Source: Curtobacterium sp. MCJR17_055 | GTDB taxonomy: Bacteria; Actinomycetota; Actinomycetes; Actinomycetales; Microbacteriaceae | Assembly: GCF_003224335.1 (NCBI RefSeq) | Contig: NZ_QKLF01000001.1 | Location: 62,001-126,000 of the forward strand | DNA length: 64,000 nucleotides | Direction of reading: 5' to 3' | Shown here: piece after piece, positions 26,564-35,206 of the stretch | Layout of the letters: the number at the start of each line of letters is the position of its first letter | How positions within the stretch are numbered: the first letter of the stretch is position 1 | Translations under genes and position numbers: made by a program | Notes under the pieces: generated by a model | What the model was told of the DNA's origin: nothing | What the model saw: only the letters and a program-made list of their open reading frames with translations | Database searches by the model: none

Positions 26564-28045
26564 TCAGGACCGGCGACGGGCCTCGGCGTCCCGGGCGGCC
26601 TCGTCGAGCATCTCCTCGGTCACGACCGGGATGGCACCGGTCGCCAGCTCGATGCCGGACAACCGGGCGGGGCTGAGCACCCGGTGCACCTGGTCCGCGT
26701 CCATGAGACCCGCGGCGATCACCAGGGTCGAGATCGGGGTCGACGTCGTCAGGGCGGTGTGCGCGATGGACGCCGCCGCTGCGTAGCCGATGTACGGCGT
26801 CAGCGCGGTGACGACGCCGACGTTCGTGTCCACCTGGGCGGCGAGCCGTAGCTCGTTCGCCCGGATGCCGGTCACGCAGTGCTCGCGGAGCGTCGCGCAC
26901 CCGCGGGTCATCCACTGCAGGGACTGCAGGATCGAGTGCGCGATGATCGGCTCGAACGCGTTGAGCTGGAGCTGACCACCCTCGGCCGCCATCGTCACCG
27001 TGGTGTCCGCGCCGGCGACCGCGAAGGCGATCTGGTTGACGACCTCCGGGATGACCGGGTTCACCTTGCCGGGCATGATCGACGAACCGGCCTGCCGCGG
27101 CGGCAGCGTGATCTCCCCGAGGCCCGCCTGCGGGCCGGACGCCAGGAGCCGCAGGTCGTTGCAGATCTTCGACAGCTTCATCGCGCTGCGCTTGACCGTG
27201 CCGGACAGGGTCATGAACGCGCCGGCGTCACTCGTCGCCTCGATGAGGTCCGGGGCCGTGACGACGTCGATGCCGCTCGCCTCCTGCAGCTGCCGCCGCA
27301 CCTCGTCGCGGTACAGCGGGTCGGCGGTGATGCCCGTCCCGATCGCGGTCGCGCCGAGGTTCATCTCGCCGAGGAGCGGCACCACCCGGCGGAGCTGGAC
27401 GACGTCCTCGGCGATGGTGTGGGCGAAGCCGGTGAACTCCTGGCCGAGCGTCATCGGGACCGCGTCCTGCAATTGCGTGCGGCCGACCTTGAGGACGTCG
27501 GCGAACGCCTCCCCCCGCTCCGCGAACGCTGCCGACAGCTGCTCGAGCTGGTCGGCGAGCCGGCGCACACCGGTGATCATCGCGATCTTGATGCTCGTCG
27601 GGTACGTGTCGTTCGTCGACTGGCTGCGGTTCACGTGGTCGATCGGGTGCAGGTGCGCGTAGTCGCCGCGCTCCCGGCCGAGCAGCTCGAGGGCCCGGTT
27701 CGCCAGGACCTCGTTCGTGTTCATGTTCGTGCTCGTCCCGGCGCCGCCCTGGACCACGTCTACGACGAACTGGTCCCGCAGTGCCCCGTCGCGGACCTCC
27801 TGCGCGGCACGGTCGATCGCGTCGGCCCGCTCGGCGTCGAGGACACCGATCGCCTTGTTCGCCCGGGCAGCCGCCTGCTTCACGGTCACGAGGGCCGCGA
27901 CGAGGTCCGGGTAGACCGCGATCGGCACCGAGGCGATCGGGAAGTTCTCCATCGCCCGGAGGGTGTTGATCCCCCAGTAGGAGTCGACCGGCACCTCCCT
28001 CGAGCCCAGGGAATCGGTCTCGGTGCGGGTGGCAGCGCTCGTCAC
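26564..28045 (-). CDS. aspA: Aspartate ammonia-lyase
   Basis: Deaminates aspartate to fumarate plus ammonium. 493 residues of the fumarase/aspartase superfamily. Signatures are SREVPVDSYWGINTLRAMENF at the N-terminus, GGAGTSTNMNTNEV, and the flexible signature loop GSSIMPGKVNPVIPE with its catalytic Ser. The PVDSYWG and TSTNMN forms favour aspartase over fumarase C, but the two are close and this rests on motif reading. GTG start with GGAGAGGA upstream; TAGCCT about 38 bases upstream fits a -10. Confidence 0.9.
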   Translation of the reverse strand: MTSAATRTETDSLGSREVPVDSYWGINTLRAMENFPIASVPIAVYPDLVAALVTVKQAAARANKAIGVLDAERADAIDRAAQEVRDGALRDQFVVDVVQGGAGTSTNMNTNEVLANRALELLGRERGDYAHLHPIDHVNRSQSTNDTYPTSIKIAMITGVRRLADQLEQLSAAFAERGEAFADVLKVGRTQLQDAVPMTLGQEFTGFAHTIAEDVVQLRRVVPLLGEMNLGATAIGTGITADPLYRDEVRRQLQEASGIDVVTAPDLIEATSDAGAFMTLSGTVKRSAMKLSKICNDLRLLASGPQAGLGEITLPPRQAGSSIMPGKVNPVIPEVVNQIAFAVAGADTTVTMAAEGGQLQLNAFEPIIAHSILQSLQWMTRGCATLREHCVTGIRANELRLAAQVDTNVGVVTALTPYIGYAAAASIAHTALTTSTPISTLVIAAGLMDADQVHRVLSPARLSGIELATGAIPVVTEEMLDEAARDAEARRRS

Positions 28046-28120
28046 GTCGTGGTCCTCTCCGTCGCGGTCACCTCCCGAGGCTAGCCCGCGACCGTCCAGC
28101 CGGTGCGGCCGGCCAGGAGG

Positions 28121-28417
28121 TCAGTGGAAGGCAGGGACGATGAGGTAGACGCCGTACAGCACCGCGGCACCGCAGGCGGCGAAGCAGACCACGGCGAGCG
28201 CCCGGAACGCACGGATCGCGGTGGAGGCCGCGGTCGGGTCGGGGAAGCCGGCGGTGGCCGGGCCGACGGTGCCGTCGTCCTTCACCGTGTACTTGCCCGC
28301 GCGGGCGTCGGCGGCGCTCCAGAGGCGGAGGCCCACGGAGTAGACGGTGACGACGAAGCACGCCGACACGACGGCCACCAGTGCGACGAGCAGGAACGCC
28401 GCCCAGTCGATACCCAT
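28121..28417 (-). CDS. Small two-helix membrane protein
   Basis: 98 residues with membrane segments at about 6-32 and 72-95, joined by a soluble loop containing GKYTVKDDGTVGPATAGFPDP. Not recognised. It follows the PiT phosphate transporter with only a 13-codon minigene between. Both junctions are TGATG, so translation of all three is probably coupled; a role as an accessory subunit of the transporter is an inference from this. GGAGGG lies ten bases before the ATG, inside the minigene. Confidence 0.75.
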   Translation of the reverse strand: MGIDWAAFLLVALVAVVSACFVVTVYSVGLRLWSAADARAGKYTVKDDGTVGPATAGFPDPTAASTAIRAFRALAVVCFAACGAAVLYGVYLIVPAFH

Positions 28418-28458
28418 CAGCAGGTCCCTCCGCAGCGTCCGTCCATGGCGATACCCAT
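28417..28458 (-). CDS. 13-codon minigene between pit and the small membrane protein
   Basis: Reads MGIAMDGRCGGTC. Its ATG overlaps the pit stop by one base (TGATG), and its own TGA overlaps the ATG of the next gene in the same way. The 14 bases GCTGATGGGTATCG occur at both junctions, 41 bases apart, suggesting the minigene arose by tandem duplication of the start region. It may only carry terminating ribosomes to the next start. Confidence 0.35.
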   Translation of the reverse strand: MGIAMDGRCGGTC

Positions 28459-29714
28459 CAGCGACGGCCTCCCTTGCGTCCGGCCATGCGGCGGAGGGTC
28501 CGCTCGCGGCTCAGTTCGGCGCGACGCGCGGCGACGGCCTCGGCACGCTTGGCGCGCTGCAGGTCGCGCCGCTCCTTGCGGGTCAGCACGGCGTTCGCGG
28601 CGACGTCGACCTCGATGGCCGCGGCGTGCTCGTGCGGCTTGCGCAGCGACCACAGGTACAGGCCGAGGATCACGGCACCACCGATGACCGCGTCGAGCAC
28701 GAGACCGATGACGCCGAAGTGGGCGATGCCCGAGGCGATCGCCCCGACCGCCGCGGCGGCGGGCAGCGTGATGAACCACGCGATGACGATCTTGCCGGCC
28801 GTCGACCACTGGATCTTCGAACCGCGGCGGCCGAGGCCCGCGCCGATGATCGAGCCCGACGACACCTGCGTCGTCGACAGTGCGAAGCCGAGGTGGCTCG
28901 ACGCGAGGATCGTGGCGGCGGTGGACGCCTCGGCTGCGAAGCCCTGCGTCGCGCGGATCTCGGTGATGCCCGAGCCGAGCGTCCGGATGATGCGCCACCC
29001 GCCCGTGTAGGTGCCGAGGGCGATCGCCAGGGCACAGGCCACGACGACCCAGAACTGCACGCCCTGGTCACTCGACTGCGCGCCCGAGGCGATGAGCGTC
29101 AGCGTGATGACACCCATCGTCTTCTGCGCGTCGTTCGTGCCGTGGGCGAGCGACACCATCGAGCTCGTGAACACCTGTCCGATGCGGAAGCCCCCGCGCT
29201 CGTTCGGGAACACCGGACGACGGGTCACGCGGTAGGCGATGCGCGTGGCGAGGAGCGACACGAGCGCGGCGATCACCGGCGACAGGAAGGCCGGGATGAT
29301 CACGACCGTCAGCAGTGCCGCGTAGTTCACCGAGTCGAAGCCGGCGCCGACGATCGCGGCGCCGATGAGCCCGCCGAAGAGCGCGTGCGAGGACGACGAG
29401 GGCAAGCCGCGCAACCACGTGATCATGTTCCACACGACCGCGCCGATCAGGCCCGCGAAGATCATCTCGGGGCTGATGGCGACGCCACCGGGGCCCTCGT
29501 TGATGAGCCCGTGCGAGATCGACGTCGCCACGGCGGTGCTGAGGAACGCACCGACGAGGTTGAGCACCGCGGCGACCGTCACGGCCACCTTCGGCTTCAT
29601 GGCACCGGTGGCGATCGGTGTCGCCATCGCGTTGGCGGTGTCATGGAATCCGTTTGTGAAGTCGAAGAAGAGGGCCAACGCGATGACCAGGACGACTATG
29701 AGTGTGATGTCCAC
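28458..29714 (-). CDS. pit: Inorganic phosphate transporter, PiT family
   Basis: Cation-coupled low-affinity phosphate (metal-phosphate) symporter of 418 residues with about ten membrane helices. It has the paired PiT signatures: FFDFTNGFHDTANAMATPIATGAM at the N-terminus and SMVSLAHGTNDAQKTMGVITL in the second half. A charged C-terminal tail (RKERRDLQRAKRAEAV...) is cytoplasmic. Start GTG at 29714 (VDITLIVVLVIALALF) fits the family; no good ribosome site is visible, so the exact start is uncertain. Confidence 0.92.
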   Translation of the reverse strand: MDITLIVVLVIALALFFDFTNGFHDTANAMATPIATGAMKPKVAVTVAAVLNLVGAFLSTAVATSISHGLINEGPGGVAISPEMIFAGLIGAVVWNMITWLRGLPSSSSHALFGGLIGAAIVGAGFDSVNYAALLTVVIIPAFLSPVIAALVSLLATRIAYRVTRRPVFPNERGGFRIGQVFTSSMVSLAHGTNDAQKTMGVITLTLIASGAQSSDQGVQFWVVVACALAIALGTYTGGWRIIRTLGSGITEIRATQGFAAEASTAATILASSHLGFALSTTQVSSGSIIGAGLGRRGSKIQWSTAGKIVIAWFITLPAAAAVGAIASGIAHFGVIGLVLDAVIGGAVILGLYLWSLRKPHEHAAAIEVDVAANAVLTRKERRDLQRAKRAEAVAARRAELSRERTLRRMAGRKGGRR

Positions 29715-29830
29715 CGCGGGCAAGTGTCGCAGCCCGGCGGCTCCGGAGCAAACCCTGTCGTCCACCGGCCGTTCACCGGGGCTGCGGAACCGTTCAGCCT
29801 GCGAACCATCCGGATGGGAGGATGGGCCTC

Positions 29831-31519
29831 ATGGGCACCGCGGAACTCCTCATCCTGTTGATCGGTTCGCTCGCGGTGACCGGCTTCGCCCGTGCCAAGG
29901 GGCTGCCCGCCCCGCTGCTCGTCACGGCCGTCGCGCTCGCCGTCTCGTTCCTGCCCGGCCTGCCGGAGATCGAGATCGACTCCGAGGTGATCCTCACGGT
30001 GATCCTGCCGCCGCTGCTGTACTCGGCGGCACTCGACGTGTCGTGGCAGAGCTTCCGGCAGTCGATCAAGCAGATCCGGCGACTCGGCATCGTCCTCGTC
30101 ATCGTCACGGCGCTCGCGGTGGGACTCGCCGCGTACCTGATCATCCCCGACATGGACTGGCCGGCGGCGATCCTGCTCGGCGCCGTGGTCGCTCCGCCGG
30201 ACGCCGTGTCCGCCGCCGCGATCGGCCGGAAGCTCGGACTCCCCCGCCGTGTGATGACGGTGCTGTCCGGCGAGAGCCTCATCAACGACGCGGCGTCGCT
30301 GACCCTGGTCCGGGTGTTCACGCTCATCGCCGCGGGCACGTCGCTCACCATCTGGCAGGACCTCGGCATCTTCGGCCTGGCGATCGGCGTCGGCTTCGCG
30401 GTCGGCATCGTCCTCGGCGTCGCGGTGCACTGGATCCGGATGCGCATCAACGACCCCGTGGTCGAGACGATCATGAGCATCCTGTTGCCCTTCGTCGCGT
30501 ACGTCCTCGCCGAGCACCTGTCCGGCTCCGGCGTCATCGCGGTCGTCACCGCCGGCCTGTACATCGGGTACAACTCGCCGAAGGAGGGGTACGCGACGCG
30601 ACTGCAGGAGCGCCCGCTCTGGACGAGCATCGACGTCATCCTCGAGGGGTTCGTGTTCGCCCTGATCGGGCTGCAGCTGAAGACGGTCGTGCAGGACCTG
30701 CTCGAGAGCAACCGCAGCCTGGCCCAGACCCTCACCGCGGCGGCCGTCGTGCTCGTCGTCGTGGTCCTCGTCCGTCCGCTCTTCGTCTTCGAGTCCTACG
30801 CGCGCAACCGGATCAACGGCAGGTGGCTGAGACCGCTGCGCGTCCGGTTGTCCCGCGGGCACCGTTCCCTGCGGTGGTTGCGCGGCACGGCGGAGCCGAA
30901 GCTGAACTGGCGGGAGCTCACGGTCATCTCGTGGACCGGCATGCGGGGCGTCGTCACGCTCGCAGCAGCCGTCGCCGTCGTCTCCGACCCCGTCCAGGTC
31001 AAGGCGCAGGACACCATCTTCATCATCGCGTTCGTCGTGACGGTCGGCACACTCCTGCTGCAGGGGCTGACGTTGCCGTTCGTGATCCGCGCGTTGCAGG
31101 TGCAGGACCCCGGGGAGAGCGAGGAGGACGTCCGCAGCGAGATGCGCCTCAACCAGCGCACGACCGAAGCGGCGATCGCCCTGCTCGAGCGCCGACGTCC
31201 GGCCTGGGCGGAGCAGTACGGACACCAGGCCGTCGACAGCGTCGTGAACCGCCTGAAGGCCCGGCTCGAGCGGCAGGCCGAGACCCTCCGCCGCGATGCC
31301 GAGGAAGAAGAGGACGAGGAGCGCAACGCCCCGATGCGCCTCCGTGGCGCACAGATCCAGGACATCCGACGCGAGCTGCTCGACCGTCGCCGCGAGATCG
31401 TCCTCGAGGAGCGCGAGAAGGGCAACCTCGACGAGGAGGTCATGCGCCGCGTACTCGTGACGCTCGATGCCGAGGAGCTCGCGATGGACTCCGCGCAGGC
31501 CTCCCGCAGCCGCTCCTGA
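29831..31519 (+). CDS. CPA1-family Na+/H+ antiporter
   Basis: 562 residues, about 12 membrane helices in the first 400, then a long charged cytoplasmic tail. NhaP/NHE features are VILPPLLYSAALDVSW, LGAVVAPPDAVSAAAIGRKLGLP with its ion-binding acidic region, LSGESLINDAASLTL and WTGMRGVVTLAAAVAV. The tail is rich in Arg/Glu and probably a regulatory coiled coil. The second ATG (29831) is chosen because GGGAGG lies nine bases upstream; the first ATG directly abuts that site. Divergent from pit by 116 bases. Confidence 0.92.
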   Translation: MGTAELLILLIGSLAVTGFARAKGLPAPLLVTAVALAVSFLPGLPEIEIDSEVILTVILPPLLYSAALDVSWQSFRQSIKQIRRLGIVLVIVTALAVGLAAYLIIPDMDWPAAILLGAVVAPPDAVSAAAIGRKLGLPRRVMTVLSGESLINDAASLTLVRVFTLIAAGTSLTIWQDLGIFGLAIGVGFAVGIVLGVAVHWIRMRINDPVVETIMSILLPFVAYVLAEHLSGSGVIAVVTAGLYIGYNSPKEGYATRLQERPLWTSIDVILEGFVFALIGLQLKTVVQDLLESNRSLAQTLTAAAVVLVVVVLVRPLFVFESYARNRINGRWLRPLRVRLSRGHRSLRWLRGTAEPKLNWRELTVISWTGMRGVVTLAAAVAVVSDPVQVKAQDTIFIIAFVVTVGTLLLQGLTLPFVIRALQVQDPGESEEDVRSEMRLNQRTTEAAIALLERRRPAWAEQYGHQAVDSVVNRLKARLERQAETLRRDAEEEEDEERNAPMRLRGAQIQDIRRELLDRRREIVLEEREKGNLDEEVMRRVLVTLDAEELAMDSAQASRSRS

Positions 31520-31601
31520 TCCCGTCGCCCACCCCGGAGGCACCCCTGCTGCCGCGGCGTATCGTGGAGCGCCAGACGACAGGACAGGAGCGCAGCGCCG
31601 A

Positions 31602-32930
31602 GTGAGCACGCCGCGGAACGACCGACCGAGGAAGAACGACCTGCCGGAACGGGCAGGTGGTGCGCGGACGGCCGCCGGTCCACCCGCCGCCGCCCGCTCC
31701 AGCGCGCCGCCGAAGCAGCAGATCGGGCGCTACCGGCGCTGGTACTCGACCCTGCACCCGTCCCTCCAGCTCATCGGGCTGCAGCTCTGGATGCCGCTGT
31801 TCTTCATCGTCGGCTTCTGCCTCTGCTACGTCTTCGCCTTCCACGCGCCGCATCCGCACGACGTCCCGGTGGCGCTCGTCGGCAGTGACCCGTCGTTCGT
31901 CGCGGCCGTGCAGAAGGCCCTGCCGGGTGAGTTCGTCTTCCACACCTACGACTCGCTCGCGGCCGCGAAGCGGGACGTCCTCGCCGGGTCGATGGCGGTC
32001 GCGTACGACCCCTCGACCAACACCTTCTTCAAGGCCAGCGCGCACCAGTTCCAGGTCGCGAACCTCGTCCCGGCGACGCTGACGGCCGTGTCGACCGGCA
32101 TCGGGGTCGCGACGCCGCAGGTCACCGAGCTCGCCGCGCTGCCGGCGCGGGACGAGTACGGCACCGTCCCGATGTACGTCATGCTCGCGTGGTGCATCGG
32201 CGGCTACATGGTCGCGATGTTCATCGGCATCATGGGCGGTCCCCTGCGGCACCGCACCCGCATGACCGTGATCGTCGTCGGCGGTCTCGTCATCTCCGTC
32301 ATCACGAACACCCTCGCGGGTCCGGTCGTCGGTGCGATCTCCGGGCACTTCGTGCCGCTCGTGCTCATCGCCTGGGGGTGGATCGTGGCCATCGGACTCG
32401 CGGTCAACGGGCTGAGCTACTTCGTCGGTCGCTTCATCGCCGCCCCCGCGATGATCTGCTTCGTGTTCCTGTCGATGCCGTCCTCCGGCGGGGCCTACCC
32501 GAAGTGGTTCATGCCGGAGCCGTTCGCGTGGCTGAACCACGTCGTGGTCGGCTCGAGCATGGTCGACATGATCAAGCACGAGGTCTACGGCGTCGGCCCC
32601 GGTCCGGCCCGCGGGCTGATCACCATGGCCTGCTACGCGGCCGCCGGGCTCGTGCTCATGTACTTCGGCAAGCAGTGGTGGGAGCGCCGTCGCATCCGGG
32701 CGATCCTCACCGGCCGCACCACGATGTTCCAGGACGCGAACACCGCGAACCGCGAGTTCCTCGGTCGTGAACGCGACGCCGAGCTCGAGCGGCACGGCCT
32801 GACCTCGACCGCGACCGGCACGCTGCAGGTGGTGCGCGACGACCGGTGGGAGGACGACCGCGCCGGCGGCGACGTGTTCACCGGTGGCCGCGACGGGCTC
32901 GAGAACGATCCGCTGGACCGCGGTCGGTAG
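31602..32930 (+). CDS. YhgE/Pip-like (ABC-2-type) membrane protein
   Basis: 442 residues. A basic Pro-rich cytoplasmic N-terminus leads to one membrane helix (about 62-80). An extracytoplasmic domain of about 100 residues (HPHDVPVALVGSDPSFVAAVQKAL...) follows, then five or six helices (about 190-350) and a charged C-terminal tail. This layout resembles YhgE/Pip and ABC-2 exporter permeases of the DUF3533 type, but there is no ATPase gene nearby. Substrate unknown. GTG start at 31602; AGGAG lies upstream at a somewhat long distance. Confidence 0.75.
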   Translation: MSTPRNDRPRKNDLPERAGGARTAAGPPAAARSSAPPKQQIGRYRRWYSTLHPSLQLIGLQLWMPLFFIVGFCLCYVFAFHAPHPHDVPVALVGSDPSFVAAVQKALPGEFVFHTYDSLAAAKRDVLAGSMAVAYDPSTNTFFKASAHQFQVANLVPATLTAVSTGIGVATPQVTELAALPARDEYGTVPMYVMLAWCIGGYMVAMFIGIMGGPLRHRTRMTVIVVGGLVISVITNTLAGPVVGAISGHFVPLVLIAWGWIVAIGLAVNGLSYFVGRFIAAPAMICFVFLSMPSSGGAYPKWFMPEPFAWLNHVVVGSSMVDMIKHEVYGVGPGPARGLITMACYAAAGLVLMYFGKQWWERRRIRAILTGRTTMFQDANTANREFLGRERDAELERHGLTSTATGTLQVVRDDRWEDDRAGGDVFTGGRDGLENDPLDRGR

Positions 32931-32960
32931 CGCTCCCGGCGTCGGTATCCTGGGGTGACC

Positions 32961-33245
32961 ATGTCCCGCATCGCCTGGCACCGCCTCCTCGTCACGATCG
33001 TCGTCGTCTTCCTCGTGCTCGCGGCGATGTCGTACGTCACGAGCATCGTCCTCGCGCCGAGCGGCGGCCGCAGCGTCGCCGGGCTCTGGGACGGCTGGGC
33101 GATGTTCTCGCTCGTGGCCGCGATCGCCTTCGGGGTCGTGGACTTCTTCGTGCGTCCGCTCGGCGGACAGAGCGGGGACGCGGACGTGATGGCCGCGGCC
33201 GAGGAGGCCCGGACCGGCAGCACGCGGACACAGCGGTCGCGCTGA
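32961..33245 (+). CDS. Small two-helix membrane protein
   Basis: 94 residues with hydrophobic segments at about 9-31 and 47-64 and a charged tail. Not recognised. It lies 30 bases after the YhgE/Pip-like gene and may act with it. A TATCCT -10 nine bases before the ATG gives it its own nearly leaderless promoter. Confidence 0.7.
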   Translation: MSRIAWHRLLVTIVVVFLVLAAMSYVTSIVLAPSGGRSVAGLWDGWAMFSLVAAIAFGVVDFFVRPLGGQSGDADVMAAAEEARTGSTRTQRSR

Positions 33246-33296
33246 CCGTCGGTCGACGTCGGGCCCGCAGGCCTCACCGTCCGGCGTCCCCGGCGC

Positions 33297-33815
33297 TCAG
33301 GCCGGTTCCCCGATGCCCGTCCCGGTGAACCCGGCGACCGTCGCGTCGTCCTCGGCGAACACGACCCGCGCCTCGACCCGACCGCCCGCGAGCACACCGG
33401 GCAGCCAGTAGCGCGCGTCGTCCCACATCGCGTCGTAGGGGACGGCGTCGACCGGCACCCACCTCGGCTCCAACTCGTCGCCGCCCGACGGCTCCCCCTG
33501 CCAGCGGCGGCAGACGAAGACGTCCGAGACCTGGGACCAGGACGGGCGGAACGGGAACCGGTAGTCCAACGTGCCACGGGCCTCCAGGTCGGCAGCGTCG
33601 ACGCGGAGACCGACCTCCTCGGCGACCTCGCGGACGGCGGTCTCGACCGCCGTCTCGTCGCCCTCGCGCTTGCCGCCCGGACCGACCACGCGGCCCGTGC
33701 CGAGCCCGCGTCGCTTCTCGCCGAGCAGGACCTCCGGCCCGTCCGCACCGTCCCGCAGCAGGTACACGACGACCACGGCCGGGTGCTGGGACTTGCTCTC
33801 GTCGCGCTCGGTCAT
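33297..33815 (-). CDS. Nudix hydrolase (MutT-like)
   Basis: 172 residues with a complete Nudix box at about 48-70 (GGKREGDETAVETAVREVAEEVGL, matching Gx5Ex7REUxEExGU). LLRDGADGPEVLLGEKRRGLGTGRVVGPG before it is typical of 8-oxo-dGTP diphosphatases of the MTH1/MutT type, suggesting nucleotide-pool sanitation. Substrate by homology only. The ATG at 33815 is preferred over an upstream start that would overlap the divergent promoter. Confidence 0.9.
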   Translation of the reverse strand: MTERDESKSQHPAVVVVYLLRDGADGPEVLLGEKRRGLGTGRVVGPGGKREGDETAVETAVREVAEEVGLRVDAADLEARGTLDYRFPFRPSWSQVSDVFVCRRWQGEPSGGDELEPRWVPVDAVPYDAMWDDARYWLPGVLAGGRVEARVVFAEDDATVAGFTGTGIGEPA

Positions 33816-33843
33816 GTGGTCCAGTGTGGCCGATCCGATGACG

Positions 33844-33849
33844 TACGCT
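33844..33849 (+). promoter_or_regulatory. -10 element for the uORF and downstream gene
   Basis: TACGCT ends six bases before the ATG of the 10-codon upstream ORF at 33856, predicting a transcript that begins at that ATG. Confidence 0.45.
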
Positions 33850-33855
33850 CGTTGC

Positions 33856-33888
33856 ATGGCAGGCGTGCTCTGGGGGCGTCATGGCTGA
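33856..33888 (+). CDS. 10-codon leaderless upstream ORF
   Basis: Reads MAGVLWGRHG. It starts where a leaderless transcript would begin and its TGA overlaps the first codons of the 116-residue gene (ATG at 33881) in another frame. The overlap fits translational coupling or attenuation of the main gene. It is too short for homology support. Confidence 0.4.
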   Translation: MAGVLWGRHG

Positions 33889-34231
33889 GTCCCGGAGGGC
33901 GGGGCGCAGCCTCGAGGTGCTGCGCGCCGAAGCCGCCGAGGAGATCTCGGTCATCGTCGAACACCGCTGCCGGCAGGGCGACGACCCGTGGGACTTCATG
34001 CACACGCTGCCGACCGTGGACGAGCAGGTCGTGCTCATCCTCCGCGCCGAGGCCATGGACGTCGACGTCCGGATCGGCCGCCGGAGCTCCCAGTGGTCGG
34101 CGCACCCGGCCTCCGGTCACGGCACCGAACACGGCGAGGAGTACCACCGTCTCCGGCGCATCGCGCTCCAGCACCCCGAGCTGACGCAGGCGGTCTGGAA
34201 ACTCATGGACGCGCTGCCCGGCGGTCGCTGA
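33881..34231 (+). CDS. Conserved hypothetical protein, 116 residues
   Basis: Soluble, mostly helical and charged; no signal peptide or known motif. Pieces such as HRCRQGDDPWDFMHTLPTVDEQVVLILRAEAMDVDVRIGRRSSQW look like a compact domain but I do not recognise it. It is preceded by a leaderless 10-codon ORF and followed 20 bases later by pabC on the same strand, so it may share a transcript with folate synthesis. Confidence 0.7.
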   Translation: MAESRRAGRSLEVLRAEAAEEISVIVEHRCRQGDDPWDFMHTLPTVDEQVVLILRAEAMDVDVRIGRRSSQWSAHPASGHGTEHGEEYHRLRRIALQHPELTQAVWKLMDALPGGR

Positions 34232-34251
34232 CCTGGGGTTGGATGGGTGGC

Positions 34252-35142
34252 ATGACCGACACCGTCCTCGCCGTCCTGAACCAGCCCTCGCGGTCCGCAG
34301 CCCCGCACGACCCGGAGTCGGACGCCTTCACGTGGGAGAAGCCGCTCGAGGAGCACGTCCAGGTGATGGACCTCGGGCTCACCCGCGGGGACGGCGTCTT
34401 CGAGACGATCACGGTCATCGACGGCCGACCGCAGGCGCTCGAGGCGCACCTTGCCCGCTTCGTCCGCTCCGCCGCCAAGCTCGACCTGCCGGAACCGGAC
34501 GTCGACGCGTGGCGGCGGGCGATCGAGGCCGTCTGCGCCCGGCTCGACCCGGTGCGCGAGGCGTACGCGAAGACCGTGCTCACCCGGGGCGTCGAGGGCC
34601 TCGGGCGTCCGACCGGGTGGGTGTACGCGGCGCAGTCGGCCGACCAGACGCGTGACCGCACCGAGGGCATCGGCGTCGTCACGCTCGACCGCGGCTACCG
34701 GCACGACGTCGAGCGGACCTCCCCGTGGCTGCTGCAGGGCGCGAAGACGCTCTCGTACGCGGTGAACATGGCGGCACTCCGGGAAGCCGTCCGCCGCGGA
34801 GCCGACGACGCGCTGTTCGTCTCGACGGACGGGTACGTGCTCGAGGGCACCCGCGCGAACCTCATCATGTCCGTGGGCGGCCGCTTCGTGACGCCCCGCA
34901 CCGACATCGGCATCCTCGACGGCACCACGCAGGCCGACGTCTTCCGCTTCGCCGAGCAGGAGGGCATCGAGACCGCCTACGAGCTCGTCACGCTCGACGA
35001 CCTGCGGGCCGCCGACGCGCTGTGGCTGGTCTCCAGCATCCGGCAGGCGGCACCGATCCACACCGTCAACGGGGTGCGGATCGAGATGGACCTCGGCATG
35101 ACGGAGCGCATCAACGACTTCCTGCTGGCGCGCGAGGACTGA
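34252..35142 (+). CDS. pabC: Aminodeoxychorismate lyase (fold-type IV PLP enzyme)
   Basis: 296 residues. It converts aminodeoxychorismate to p-aminobenzoate for folate. The PLP Lys is expected in LLQGAKTLSYAVNM (Lys 165), and phosphate-binding segments are GYVLEGTRANLIM and LDGTTQADVF. The fold also covers branched-chain and D-amino-acid transaminases, so the name rests on similarity to actinobacterial PabC and on pabB, the preceding pathway enzyme, at 56196-57821. The ATG at 34252 is 20 bases past the previous gene. Confidence 0.82.
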   Translation: MTDTVLAVLNQPSRSAAPHDPESDAFTWEKPLEEHVQVMDLGLTRGDGVFETITVIDGRPQALEAHLARFVRSAAKLDLPEPDVDAWRRAIEAVCARLDPVREAYAKTVLTRGVEGLGRPTGWVYAAQSADQTRDRTEGIGVVTLDRGYRHDVERTSPWLLQGAKTLSYAVNMAALREAVRRGADDALFVSTDGYVLEGTRANLIMSVGGRFVTPRTDIGILDGTTQADVFRFAEQEGIETAYELVTLDDLRAADALWLVSSIRQAAPIHTVNGVRIEMDLGMTERINDFLLARED

Positions 35143-35145
35143 CGC

Positions 35146-35200
35146 GTCGGACGGGAGGCACGGGGCGGGGGTGCGCCGCGCCCCGTGCCTCCCGTCCGAC
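35146..35200. terminator. Bidirectional terminator with 22-bp perfect stem
   Basis: GTCGGACGGGAGGCACGGGG plus two further paired bases match their complement across an 11-base loop. It sits between pabC and the converging amidohydrolase gene and includes the GGGAGGC core. Confidence 0.8.
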
Positions 35201-35206
35201 ACGGTG

